64,000 nucleotides of DNA. Origin: Pseudorhodoferax sp. Leaf267 (GTDB taxonomy: Bacteria > Pseudomonadota > Gammaproteobacteria > Burkholderiales > Burkholderiaceae_C). The notes below the pieces were generated by a model. That model was given only the letters and a program-made list of their open reading frames with translations. It was not told the DNA's origin and made no database searches. The stretch's first letter is position 1. The number at the start of each line of letters is the position of its first letter. The DNA lies in contig NZ_LMMV01000012.1 in NCBI RefSeq assembly GCF_001422405.1, positions 987,466 through 1,051,465 of the forward strand. The letters are read 5' to 3'. This document shows, piece after piece, positions 1 to 8,150 of the stretch. The translations under genes were made by a program, and so were the position numbers.

Positions 1-48
1 GTTGGAGGCCTCGGTCACGGCGGGGTGCTCAACAAGCATGGCGGTCAT
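1..48 (-). CDS. cysN: sulfate adenylyltransferase subunit 1 (CysN), N-terminal fragment
   Basis: Only the first 16 codons are in the window (reading MTAMLVEHPAVTEASN); the rest lies beyond the left edge. The identification rests on position: it begins directly after cysD, with the stop and start sharing one base (TGATG), and CysN is the usual partner of CysD in ATP sulfurylase. CysN is the GTPase subunit that drives adenylation of sulfate. None of its GTP-binding motifs can be seen here, so the call depends on context. A CysNC fusion cannot be excluded. Confidence 0.75.
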   Translation of the reverse strand, partial: MTAMLVEHPAVTEASN

Positions 49-1010
49 CAGAAATACCCATCTTTCTTGCGCTTCTCCATCGAAGCCTCGGAGGTCTTGT
101 CGTCCATGCGCGTCGCGCCGCGCTCGCTCACGTCGGACAGCAGCGTCTCCACCACGATCTCGTCCGGCGTGCTGGCCAGGCTCTCGACCGGGCAGGTGCA
201 GGTGATGTCGCCCACGGTGCGAAAGCGCACCTGGCGGCGCTCGGCGGTCTCGCCTTCCTTGAGCGGCGTGAGTTCGGTGACGGGCACCAGCAGGCCGCGG
301 CGCTCGACCACGGTGCGCTCGTGGCTGTAGTACAGCGAGGGCAGGGCGATGTTCTCGCGGGCGATGTACTGCCACACGTCCTGCTCGGTCCAGTTGGAAA
401 TCGGGAACACGCGGAAGTGCTCGCCGGGCTGCAGCCGGGTGTTGAACAGTGTCCACAGCTCGGGCCGCTGGGCCTTGGGTTGCCATTGGCCGAAGCTGTC
501 GCGGTGCGAGAAGATGCGCTCCTTGGCGCGGGCCTTCTCTTCGTCGCGGCGGGCGCCGCCGATCAGCGCGTCGAAGCGGAATTCCTCGATGGCCTCCAGC
601 AGCGTGACCGACTGGTGCACGTTGCGCGACTCGCCCGGGTGGGCCAGGCGCACGGTGCCGCGGGCCATGGAATCTTCCACGCTGCGCACGATCAGTTCGG
701 CGCCCAGTTCCTTGGCGCGCAGGTCACGGAAGTCGGTCACTTCATGGAAGTTGTGGCCCGTGTCGATCATCAGCAGCGGGTAGGGGATGCGGCCGGCGCC
801 GAAAGCCTTCTCGGCGCACTTGAGCAGGACCAGCGAGTCCTTGCCGCCCGAGAACAGCAGCGTGGGGCGCTCGAAGGCGGCGGCCACTTCGCGCAGGATG
901 AAGATGGCTTCTTCTTCCAGCGCGTCCAGTTGGGCGTTGGCCAGTGGGGCGTGGGCGACAGGCGGTTGCAGCATGTCGGTGTGTTCTTCGAATTGGGTGC
1001 GCGCGTTCAT
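48..1010 (-). CDS. cysD: sulfate adenylyltransferase subunit 2 (CysD)
   Basis: Catalytic subunit of the heterodimeric ATP sulfurylase, which makes adenosine 5'-phosphosulfate from sulfate and ATP in the cytoplasm. The 320-residue product has the PP-loop SGGKDS at residues 54-59, followed by a strong CysD-like body, and ends in the family-typical KRKKDGYF. E. coli CysD is 302 residues; the excess is an N-terminal extension, and a second ATG at 974 would shorten it by 12 residues. Neither start has a strong ribosome binding site. The gene follows cysH by 54 bases and overlaps cysN by one base, so all are probably one operon. Confidence 0.95.
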   Translation of the reverse strand: MNARTQFEEHTDMLQPPVAHAPLANAQLDALEEEAIFILREVAAAFERPTLLFSGGKDSLVLLKCAEKAFGAGRIPYPLLMIDTGHNFHEVTDFRDLRAKELGAELIVRSVEDSMARGTVRLAHPGESRNVHQSVTLLEAIEEFRFDALIGGARRDEEKARAKERIFSHRDSFGQWQPKAQRPELWTLFNTRLQPGEHFRVFPISNWTEQDVWQYIARENIALPSLYYSHERTVVERRGLLVPVTELTPLKEGETAERRQVRFRTVGDITCTCPVESLASTPDEIVVETLLSDVSERGATRMDDKTSEASMEKRKKDGYF

Positions 1011-1064
1011 GGTGGGGTCTGTGTTTCGGTGAGCCGGGAGGGGCCTGATCGGTGCAGATGGGCT

Positions 1065-1688
1065 TCAGTGGCTCAGGTGCAGGCCGCATTCGCGGTTGTC
1101 TTCACCCTTGGTCGGATCCACATAGTCGAAGTTGTTGGGCAGGTCGTGGGCCTTGCAGTAGTCGTGCAGTTCCTTGGACGACCAGTGCAGCAAGGGCGCG
1201 ACCTTGATCAGCCCGTCGGGGTTGAGGCTCACCGGCTCCATCTGGGCACGCACGGCGGTGTCGGTCGCGCGCAAGGCGGTGAACCAGACCTTGGGCGCCA
1301 TCTCGCGCAGCGCGCGGGTGAAGGGCTCCAGCTTCACTTCCTCGGTGAAGGCTTGGTGCCGCGGGTCGTCCAGCGTCGGCGTAGCGCCTTCCACGGCTTC
1401 GCGGTGCGCGCGCGAGCGGCGCGGCAGGTACACGTGCAGGTTCAGCTTCAGGCGCTCGGTGACTTCGTCGACGAAGCGGTAGGTGGCCTCGGTGTTGTAG
1501 CCGTTGTCCATCCAGACCACCGGCACATCCGGCTTCGCCTGCGTGACCAGGTGCAGGATGACCGCCTCGAACGGTCGGAAGTTGGTGGTCAGGATGGCCG
1601 GCTGGTGCAGGCCGAGCGCCCAATCCACCAGCGCGGGCGCGTTGCGGCCGAGTTCTGTGTTGATGCGGGCGAGGTCGATCTGGGACAT
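1065..1688 (-). CDS. cysH: phosphoadenylyl-sulfate/adenylyl-sulfate reductase (CysH)
   Basis: Reduces activated sulfate (PAPS or APS) to sulfite with thioredoxin. The 207-residue protein is shorter than E. coli CysH (244). It keeps the fold landmarks DNGYNTEATYRF and the catalytic C-terminal Cys in ECGLH (Cys201). It has only two cysteines and no CC...CxxC set, so it lacks the 4Fe-4S cluster used by typical APS reductases. The usual SSSFG loop reads TTNFRPFE and the usual GLRREQS region reads ALRATDT, both divergent from E. coli. Family and context make CysH secure, but PAPS versus APS preference cannot be read from sequence. It lies 18 bases after the DUF934 gene. Confidence 0.9.
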   Translation of the reverse strand: MSQIDLARINTELGRNAPALVDWALGLHQPAILTTNFRPFEAVILHLVTQAKPDVPVVWMDNGYNTEATYRFVDEVTERLKLNLHVYLPRRSRAHREAVEGATPTLDDPRHQAFTEEVKLEPFTRALREMAPKVWFTALRATDTAVRAQMEPVSLNPDGLIKVAPLLHWSSKELHDYCKAHDLPNNFDYVDPTKGEDNRECGLHLSH

Positions 1689-1706
1689 GGTAGGTTTCTC
1701 CAGCGC

Positions 1707-2117
1707 TCAGGCGGCGACCCGGCGCTCGACCTCGGCCTCGGCCTCGGCGAAATGCGGCTCGGCGTGCACGGCATCGCCCTGGTAGAAGCCGTGGAAGCGG
1801 TCGAACTGGCGCTGTGCGGCCTCCGGGCCCAGGCCCTGGCGCAGTACGGCGACCGTGAAGCCCGAGCGCGCCATCTGCACCAGCTGGTCGATCAGCACGT
1901 CGCCCGTGGCACGGATCTCGCCCTGGTAGCCCAGACGGCGGCGCAGCAAATAGGCCTGGCTGTAGGCGCGGCCATCGGTGAACTTGGGAAAGTTCAGGTC
2001 GATGCGCTGCACTCCTTCGAGCTGCACGTCGCGCGGGTCGATGGTGTTGTCCAGCACCAGCGTGCTGGCGTCGCCCTCGGCGGGGGCCTGGTGGTCTTCG
2101 AATTTCAGGATCTGCAT
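1707..2117 (-). CDS. DUF934 family protein of sulfite reduction
   Basis: A 136-residue cytoplasmic protein of the DUF934 family, recognised from its body (LRRRLGYQGEIRATGDVL, GFTVAVLRQG) and from its place between cysI and cysH, where the family is nearly always found in beta- and alphaproteobacteria. It has no signal peptide, membrane segment or obvious cofactor site. The usual proposal is an accessory role with the ferredoxin- or NADPH-linked sulfite reductase, since no cysJ flavoprotein is present here. That role is inferred from conserved gene order, not demonstrated. It starts 16 bases after cysI. Confidence 0.85.
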   Translation of the reverse strand: MQILKFEDHQAPAEGDASTLVLDNTIDPRDVQLEGVQRIDLNFPKFTDGRAYSQAYLLRRRLGYQGEIRATGDVLIDQLVQMARSGFTVAVLRQGLGPEAAQRQFDRFHGFYQGDAVHAEPHFAEAEAEVERRVAA

Positions 2118-2133
2118 CGTGGTCTCTCTGCGC

Positions 2134-3930
2134 TCAGGCGGCCTGGGCTTCGCCCTTGGGGGCGCGGGCCGTGCTGACGCGCGCGGCGTTGGCGGCGAGC
2201 TTGAACGGGTCGTGGCCCACGCGGCGCAGCGTGTTGATGAAGGTCTCGCCGGCTTCGCGCTCGCGACGGTAGGTGTCCAGCAGGGCTTCGATCACCTCCG
2301 GCACTTCGGCCGCGGCGAACGAGGGGCCGACGACCTTGCCAGCTACGGCCTGGCCCGACAGGTTGGAGCCGTCGGAGCCTGCCAGCGTGACCTGGTACCA
2401 CTCCTGCCCATCCTTGTCGACGCCCAGGATGCCGATGTGGCCGCTGTGGTGGTGGCCGCAGCTGTTGATGCAGCCGCTCATGTGCAGGTCGATCTCGCCC
2501 AGGTCGTGCAGCTCGTCCATGTCCTGGTAGCGCGCGGTGATGGCCTGCGCGATCGGCAGCGAGCGGGCGTTGGCCAGCGCGCAGAAATCGCCGCCGGGGC
2601 AGACGATCATGTCCGTCAGCAGCCGGATGTTGGGCTTGGCCAGGCCCAGCTTGCGCGCGGCCTTCCACAGCTCGGGCAGCGCGTCGCAGCGCACCCAGGG
2701 CAGGACCAGGTTCTGGTCATGCGTGACGCGGGTTTCGCCGCCGCTGAACTGCTCGGCCAGTTCGGCGGCGCGGTCCAGCTGGTCAGCCGTCGCGTCGCCG
2801 GGCGCGAAGCCCAGGCGCTTGAACGACAGGGTGACGATGCGCAGGTCGGGGTTCTTGTGGGGTGCCACGTTCTGCTGCAGCCAGCGCGAGAACTCGATGT
2901 CGTCCTCGGCAGCCGCGCGCAGCACATTGGCGATCTTGCGTTCCGCGTCGCTCTTGTCGCAGTTCAGCGTGGCAGGCGCCACGAAATTGGCCGACACGCG
3001 GTCCAGCTCGGCCTGGCTGATGGTGTGGGCCGCGCCGTCGTTGGCGAGGATCTCGGCGTATTCCTCTTCCACCTCGTCGATGTAGCGCTGGCCCTCGGCC
3101 TTCACGAGAATCTTGATGCGCGCCTTGTAGATGTTGTCGCGCCGGCCCCAGCGGTTGTAGACGCGGACCACGGCTTCCAGGTAATTGATGATCTGGTTCC
3201 AGGGCAGGAACTCGCGGATCACGGTGCCCACCACCGGCGTGCGGCCCATGCCGCCGCCGACCATCACGCGAAAACCGACCTCGCCGGCCTCGTTGCGCAC
3301 CACATGCAGGCCCACGTCGTGCCAGGCCGTGGCGGCGCGGTCGTCGGTGGCGCCGGTGATGGCGATCTTGAACTTGCGCGGCAGGAACGCGAACTCGGGG
3401 TGCAGCGTGCTCCAGTGGCGCAGGATCTCGGCGAACGGGCGCGGGTCGACGATCTCGTCCACGGCGATGCCGGCGCGCTCGTCGCTGGTGATGTTGCGGA
3501 TGCAGTTGCCGCTGGTCTGGATGCCGTGCATGTGCACGCTGGCCAACAGGTCCATTACGTCGGCGCTTTTTTCCAGCGGAATCCAGTTGAACTGCACGTT
3601 CTGGCGCGTGGTGAAGTGCGCCACATGGTCGGGCAGGCTGGTCAGGTCCGACAGGCCGGCATTGGCGGCCGACAGGTCGTGGTCGGGCTTGTTGTCGTAG
3701 TCGCGGGCGATCTTGGCCAATACGCGCAGCTGAGCCGAATTCAGTTCGCCATAGGGCACGGCGACACGCAGCATGGGCGCGAAACGCTGGACATACCAGC
3801 CGTTTTGCAGCCGCAGCGGCCGGAATTCGTCCTCGGCCAGCTCACCGCGCTGCCAGCGCTCGAGCTGGTCGCGGTACTGGGCGGCGCGAAGTTTGACGAA
3901 TTCGTGGTCGAAATCTGTGTATTGGTACAT
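2134..3930 (-). CDS. cysI: nitrite/sulfite reductase hemoprotein (CysI-type)
   Basis: Siroheme and 4Fe-4S enzyme that reduces sulfite to sulfide by six electrons; 598 residues. The cluster-binding cysteines are all visible as Cys444-x5-Cys450 (CPGGDFC) and Cys487-x3-Cys491 (CINSC). The central VMVGGGMGRTPVVG segment matches the ferrite-reductase-like repeat. The start MYQYTDFDHEF is chosen because it matches the family; the frame stays open for about 195 codons upstream, but that part is low-complexity and overlaps cobT. First gene of the cys operon. No cysJ is adjacent, so the electron donor is probably ferredoxin or another reductase. Confidence 0.93.
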   Translation of the reverse strand: MYQYTDFDHEFVKLRAAQYRDQLERWQRGELAEDEFRPLRLQNGWYVQRFAPMLRVAVPYGELNSAQLRVLAKIARDYDNKPDHDLSAANAGLSDLTSLPDHVAHFTTRQNVQFNWIPLEKSADVMDLLASVHMHGIQTSGNCIRNITSDERAGIAVDEIVDPRPFAEILRHWSTLHPEFAFLPRKFKIAITGATDDRAATAWHDVGLHVVRNEAGEVGFRVMVGGGMGRTPVVGTVIREFLPWNQIINYLEAVVRVYNRWGRRDNIYKARIKILVKAEGQRYIDEVEEEYAEILANDGAAHTISQAELDRVSANFVAPATLNCDKSDAERKIANVLRAAAEDDIEFSRWLQQNVAPHKNPDLRIVTLSFKRLGFAPGDATADQLDRAAELAEQFSGGETRVTHDQNLVLPWVRCDALPELWKAARKLGLAKPNIRLLTDMIVCPGGDFCALANARSLPIAQAITARYQDMDELHDLGEIDLHMSGCINSCGHHHSGHIGILGVDKDGQEWYQVTLAGSDGSNLSGQAVAGKVVGPSFAAAEVPEVIEALLDTYRREREAGETFINTLRRVGHDPFKLAANAARVSTARAPKGEAQAA

Positions 3931-4137
3931 CGTGGTTCTGGAGGCTGCCGGCCCGGCGGGCGGGCGGCACGGGCCGAAGAATCGGTGAAAACCCGCGTAC
4001 TCTAACGAGGGTGGCCTTAGAACCAAACTACATATTTGTTTTGGCGCTATGCGTGGCTGGTTATAAGCAAAGTGCGCAACCTGTCCGTAGGGCAGGCTCC
4101 GGCGCCTCGCCAGGGCGGCCAGGGGCTTGCCGCGACA
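3931..4137. promoter_or_regulatory. cysI/cobT divergent regulatory region
   Basis: A 207-base gap between divergent genes, locally much more AT-rich than its surroundings. Reading toward cysI, a sigma70-like pair is TTGGTT (4026-4021) and TAGAGT (4004-3999) with 16 bases between. An imperfect inverted repeat, CCAAAC at 4023-4028 and GTTTTGG at 4038-4044, overlaps and precedes the -35 box, and a TTATAA lies farther upstream near 4060. This arrangement suits a LysR-type activator such as CysB, but no CysB consensus was confirmed. No cobalamin riboswitch was seen before cobT. Confidence 0.4.
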
Positions 4138-5232
4138 ATGCATAGGGTGAACGCACCTGACCGCCTTTCCACCCTGCGCCTGCCTGCCATTGCGGAGGTC
4201 GGCGACGCCGCGCGCGGCGCCCAGCTGCAGCGCCTGCTGGACGGCAAGACCAAGCCGCAGGGCTCGCTCGGCCGCATCGAGCAGCTCGCGCTGCAACTGG
4301 GCTTGGTCCTGGATACCGACGCGCCGGTGCTGCAGGCGCCGCAACTGGTGGTCTGCGCAGCCGACCACGGGCTGGCGCAGCAGGGCGTGTCGGCCTATCC
4401 GCCAGAGGTGACCTGGCAGATGGTGGAAAACTTTCTGGCCGGGGGCGCCGCCGTCAGCGTGCTGGCACGCCAGCACGGCATCGCGCTGACGGTGGTCGAT
4501 TGCGGCGTGGACCATGATTTCCTGGCTGCGACCGCGGGCCAGGCGCGGCCCGGCCTGCAGGTGCGCAAGACTTCACGCGGCACGGCCGATGCGGCGCGCG
4601 GCCCGGCCATGCGGCTCGCGCAGTGCGAGGCCGCCATCGTCCAGGGCATGGAGCTGGTGCGTGCGCTTCCGGGCAATGTGGTGCTGCTGGGCGAGATGGG
4701 CATTGCCAACAGCTCGGCCGCGGCCTTGCTGACGGCCCGGCTGACAGGGGCGGACATCGCCGACTGCACGGGCGCGGGCACCGGCGTCGCGGGCGAGGCG
4801 CTGGCGCACAAGCTGCGTGTGCTGCAGGCCGTGTGCGTGCGCCATGCCGACGCCCAGACGCCGTTGCAGGCGCTCGCCGCTTTCGGCGGCCTGGAGATCG
4901 CGACCCTGGTCGGCATGGTGCTGCAGGCCGCGCGCGAGCGCCGCGTGGTGCTGGTGGACGGCTTCATCACCACCGCCGCCGTGCTGGTGGCGCAGGCGCT
5001 GGCACCGGCCGTGCGGGGGTACTGTGTGTTCTCGCATGTCTCCGGCGAGCGTGGCCACGGCGTGGCGCTGGCCCACCTGCGTGCGCGCCCGCTGCTGGAC
5101 CTGGGCCTGCGCCTGGGCGAGGGTTCGGGCGCTGCGCTGGCCTGGCCGCTGCTGCAGTCGGCCAGCCTTTTATTGCGCGAGATGGCCAGTTTCGAGGGCG
5201 CTGGCGTGTCGGACGGCGGCCAGGGGCGCTGA
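4138..5232 (+). CDS. cobT: nicotinate-nucleotide--dimethylbenzimidazole phosphoribosyltransferase (CobT)
   Basis: Makes alpha-ribazole phosphate from nicotinate mononucleotide and dimethylbenzimidazole for the lower loop of cobalamin. The 364-residue protein is close to the family length (about 350). It shows the signature KTKPQGSLGRIE near the N-terminus and CAADHGLAQQGVSAYPPEVT, which carries family active-site residues. A GTG at 4148 is an alternative start. No other cobalamin genes are near, so it may serve salvage or belong to a dispersed pathway. It ends 12 bases before the GGDEF-EAL gene. Confidence 0.93.
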   Translation: MHRVNAPDRLSTLRLPAIAEVGDAARGAQLQRLLDGKTKPQGSLGRIEQLALQLGLVLDTDAPVLQAPQLVVCAADHGLAQQGVSAYPPEVTWQMVENFLAGGAAVSVLARQHGIALTVVDCGVDHDFLAATAGQARPGLQVRKTSRGTADAARGPAMRLAQCEAAIVQGMELVRALPGNVVLLGEMGIANSSAAALLTARLTGADIADCTGAGTGVAGEALAHKLRVLQAVCVRHADAQTPLQALAAFGGLEIATLVGMVLQAARERRVVLVDGFITTAAVLVAQALAPAVRGYCVFSHVSGERGHGVALAHLRARPLLDLGLRLGEGSGAALAWPLLQSASLLLREMASFEGAGVSDGGQGR

Positions 5233-5244
5233 TAAACTGCGGCG

Positions 5245-7443
5245 ATGCAAGACGATGACCGCACGCAAGCCTTGGCTTCGTTGGTTGTCGAGCAAACCGA
5301 CAACGCCGTTGTCGTCTGCGGACCGGATGTCCGCGTGCTCTATGTCAATCCCGGTTTCACGCGCCTGTTCGGCTACACGCTCGACGACCTGAGCGGCCAG
5401 CGCGCGGTCGACATGCTGGCCGGCCCGTCCACCGACCGCCAGGCGCTCGATGCGGTGCTCGACCCGGCGCATCTTTCCAGCTTCCGTCTCGAATTGCTGC
5501 TCTACACACGCAGCGGCCAGCCGCTGTGGACGTCCATCGTCGCCAACGCGGTGTGCAACGCGGCTGGCAAGGCCGAGCACTTGGTCGGCGTGCTGTCGGA
5601 CATCACGCTGACCAAGATGCACGAGGTGCTGCAACACCGCGCGCTCGACGCCATGGTGCGCGAGCTGCCGGTGGCCGAGCTCATGAACCTGGTCTGCGAA
5701 GAAGTCGAGCGCATCGCGCCGGAGATGCTGTGCTCGGTGCTGGCCGTGGACGAGCACGGCCTGGTCCATCCGCTGGCCGGCCCCAGCTTGCCGGTCTCCC
5801 TGGGCGAAGCGCTGGAAGGTGAGCCGATCGGGCCGGAAGCCGGCTCCTGCGGCTGCGCGGCCTGGCGCGGCGAGCCGGTCGAGGTCACCGACATCGCCAG
5901 CGATGCCCTGTGGGACCAGCACCGCCACCTGGTGCTGCCGTCCGGCCTGAGGGCCTGCTGGTCCTGCCCGATCTGCGCCAGCGACGGCAAGGTGATCGGC
6001 TCCTTCGCCATGTACTTCCGCGAGCGGCGCAGCCCCAGCCCGTTCCACCTGCGGCTGGCCGAGATCTGTGTGCGACTGTGCGCGCTGGAGCTGGAGCGCG
6101 AGCGCGCGCGCCTGCGGCTGGAGCAGCTGTCCTCGTTCGACATGCTGACCGGCCTGGCCAACCGGATCGCGCTGAAGCACCGCGCCATCCTGGTGCTGGC
6201 CGAGCAGTCGCAGTCGGGCACGCCGATGGCGGTGCTGTGCATCGACCTGGACCGTTTCAAGCTCGTCAACGAAACCCAGGGCCACACGGCCGGCGACGCG
6301 ATGCTGCGCGAGATCGCCGGGCGGCTGATGCGCTGTGTACGCAGCATCGACCTGACCGGCCGGCTCGGCGGCGACGAATTCGCGGTGATCCTGCCGGCCT
6401 GCTCGGTCCAGCAGGCGGCCACGGCGGCCGAGCGTTTGCTGCTGGCCCTTTCCGCGCCGCTCACCCTGGAAAACGTGACGCTGCAGCCTGCGGCCAGCAT
6501 TGGCGTGGCCATGTTCCCGGACGACGGTACCGACATCGACACCCTGCTGCACCATGCCGACATGGCCAGGGTGCAGGCCAAGTCCGGCACCACGCGCGGT
6601 GGCGCGCGCTTCTTCAACGAGGAAATGCAGCAACGCACGCGCGAGCGCGTCGCGCTGGAGGCCGCACTGCGCCACGGCCTGCGCGACGGCGGGTTGCGCC
6701 TGCACTACCAGCCGCAGATCGACCGCCGCTCCGGCACCTTGTACGGCGTGGAGGCGCTGGCGCGCTGGATCCACCCGGAGTTGGGCGAGGTGCCACCGGC
6801 CCGCTTCATCCCGCTGGCCGAGGAGGCCGGCATGGTGGTCGACCTGGGCCGCTGGGCGCTGTCCGAGGCCTGCCGGCAGATGGGCCAGTGGCGCCGCGCC
6901 GGCCTGCATGTCGCGCGGGTCGCAGTCAACATGTCCACGCACAGCTTCCAGGACGAGGGCCTGGTGGCCCGCGTGGGCGGCCTGCTGGCATCCAACGGTT
7001 TGACCGCCGCCGATCTGACGCTGGAGATGACCGAAAGCATGCTGCTGGACGCCACGCCCGACGTGCTGGCCACGCTGCATGCGCTGCGCCAGATGGGGGT
7101 GCACCTGTCGCTGGACGATTTCGGAACGGGCTATTCCAGCCTGTCCTACCTGCACCGGCTGCCCATCCACGAGCTCAAGCTGGACCAAAGCTTCGTGCGC
7201 GACCTGACCGAGAGCGCCACCGCGCGCACGCTGACCAACACCATCTTGCGCATCGGCGACAGCCTGAAGCTGACGGTGGTGGCCGAGGGCGTGGAGACCG
7301 TCGAGCAGGCGCAGCTGCTGGCCGAGCGCGGCAGCTCCATCGTGCAGGGCTACCTGTACGGCCGGCCGATGCCCGCCGACGCCCTGGCCAGCTGGCTGTC
7401 CGACGGCGGCCTGGATCAGGGCGCCGTGGTCTTGGGCGTGTAG
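5245..7443 (+). CDS. PAS-GAF-GGDEF-EAL cyclic-di-GMP turnover protein
   Basis: A 732-residue soluble signalling protein. In order: PAS (about 10-125; QTDNAVVVCGPDVRVLYVNP), a GAF-like domain (about 140-290), GGDEF (about 300-460) and EAL (about 475-725). The cyclase motif GGDEF is intact at 375-379, with an RxxD inhibitory site (RSID, 366-369) five residues before it. The phosphodiesterase has the full set: EAL at 503-505, EMTES, DDFGTGYSS, KLD and AEGVET. Both activities are therefore possible; in such fusions the GGDEF half often acts as a GTP sensor. The architecture resembles DosP, but no heme ligand can be assigned. Its last 28 bases overlap nth. Confidence 0.93.
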   Translation: MQDDDRTQALASLVVEQTDNAVVVCGPDVRVLYVNPGFTRLFGYTLDDLSGQRAVDMLAGPSTDRQALDAVLDPAHLSSFRLELLLYTRSGQPLWTSIVANAVCNAAGKAEHLVGVLSDITLTKMHEVLQHRALDAMVRELPVAELMNLVCEEVERIAPEMLCSVLAVDEHGLVHPLAGPSLPVSLGEALEGEPIGPEAGSCGCAAWRGEPVEVTDIASDALWDQHRHLVLPSGLRACWSCPICASDGKVIGSFAMYFRERRSPSPFHLRLAEICVRLCALELERERARLRLEQLSSFDMLTGLANRIALKHRAILVLAEQSQSGTPMAVLCIDLDRFKLVNETQGHTAGDAMLREIAGRLMRCVRSIDLTGRLGGDEFAVILPACSVQQAATAAERLLLALSAPLTLENVTLQPAASIGVAMFPDDGTDIDTLLHHADMARVQAKSGTTRGGARFFNEEMQQRTRERVALEAALRHGLRDGGLRLHYQPQIDRRSGTLYGVEALARWIHPELGEVPPARFIPLAEEAGMVVDLGRWALSEACRQMGQWRRAGLHVARVAVNMSTHSFQDEGLVARVGGLLASNGLTAADLTLEMTESMLLDATPDVLATLHALRQMGVHLSLDDFGTGYSSLSYLHRLPIHELKLDQSFVRDLTESATARTLTNTILRIGDSLKLTVVAEGVETVEQAQLLAERGSSIVQGYLYGRPMPADALASWLSDGGLDQGAVVLGV

Positions 7444-8054
7444 TCGCACCAGCGCGCCACGGCGCAGCGCCAGCACTGCGGCTTGCGCGCCTGGCAGACA
7501 TAGCGGCCGTGCAGGATCAGCCAATGGTGCGCATCCACGAGATAGCGCGCCGGCACACGTTCGAGCAATCCCTGTTCCACCTTCTCGGGCGTCTTGCCCG
7601 GCGCCAGGCCCGTGCGGTTGGCCACGCGGAAGATGTGCGTGTCCACCGCCATGGTGGGCTCGCCGAAGGCCACGTTCAGCACCACGTTGGCGGTCTTGCG
7701 TCCCACGCCGGGCAGGGCCTGCAAGGCCTCGCGCGTGCGCGGCACCTGGCCGCCGTGCTGCTCCACGAGGATCTGGCAAGTGGCCATCAGGTGCCGGGCC
7801 TTGCTGCGGTACAGGCCGATGGTGCGGACGTAGCTTTCCAGCCCTTCCAGGCCCAACGCCAGGATCTTTGCTGGCGTGTTGGCCACGGGGTACAGCCGGC
7901 GCGTGGCCTTGTTCACGCCCACATCCGTGGCCTGGGCCGACAGCAGCACGGCCGCCAGCAGTTCGAACACGCTGGTGTATTCCAGCTCGGTGACGGGTTG
8001 CGGATTGGCGGCCTGCAGCGTGGCGAAGAAGCAGTCGATGTCGGAGGCGTCCAT
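7416..8054 (-). CDS. nth: endonuclease III, DNA glycosylase/AP lyase
   Basis: Base-excision repair enzyme for oxidised pyrimidines. The 212-residue protein aligns closely with E. coli Nth. The catalytic lysine in GVGRKTANVV is Lys120 and the catalytic aspartate in AVDTHIF is Asp138, the same numbers as in E. coli. The 4Fe-4S loop is Cys187-x6-Cys194-x2-Cys197-x5-Cys203. It is convergent with the GGDEF-EAL gene and the two coding regions overlap by 28 bases, so no intergenic terminator can exist there. Confidence 0.97.
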   Translation of the reverse strand: MDASDIDCFFATLQAANPQPVTELEYTSVFELLAAVLLSAQATDVGVNKATRRLYPVANTPAKILALGLEGLESYVRTIGLYRSKARHLMATCQILVEQHGGQVPRTREALQALPGVGRKTANVVLNVAFGEPTMAVDTHIFRVANRTGLAPGKTPEKVEQGLLERVPARYLVDAHHWLILHGRYVCQARKPQCWRCAVARWCDYTPKTTAP

Positions 8055-8150
8055 CGCGGGGAGTCTACGAAAACCGGCGTCCTACAATCGCCGACGCATC
8101 GGGACTGGAGGTCCGCCACGCGGCGCGGACCGGTGCCGATGCCGCGACCC

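Noticed and set aside
3931..4137. Cobalamin riboswitch upstream of cobT.
   Set aside because: The gap is too short and lacks the B12-box and conserved core; nothing resembling the element was found.
3931..4515. Upstream in-frame extension of cysI by about 195 codons.
   Set aside because: It overlaps cobT and the promoter region, is low in family similarity, and the start at 3930 gives the normal CysI N-terminus.
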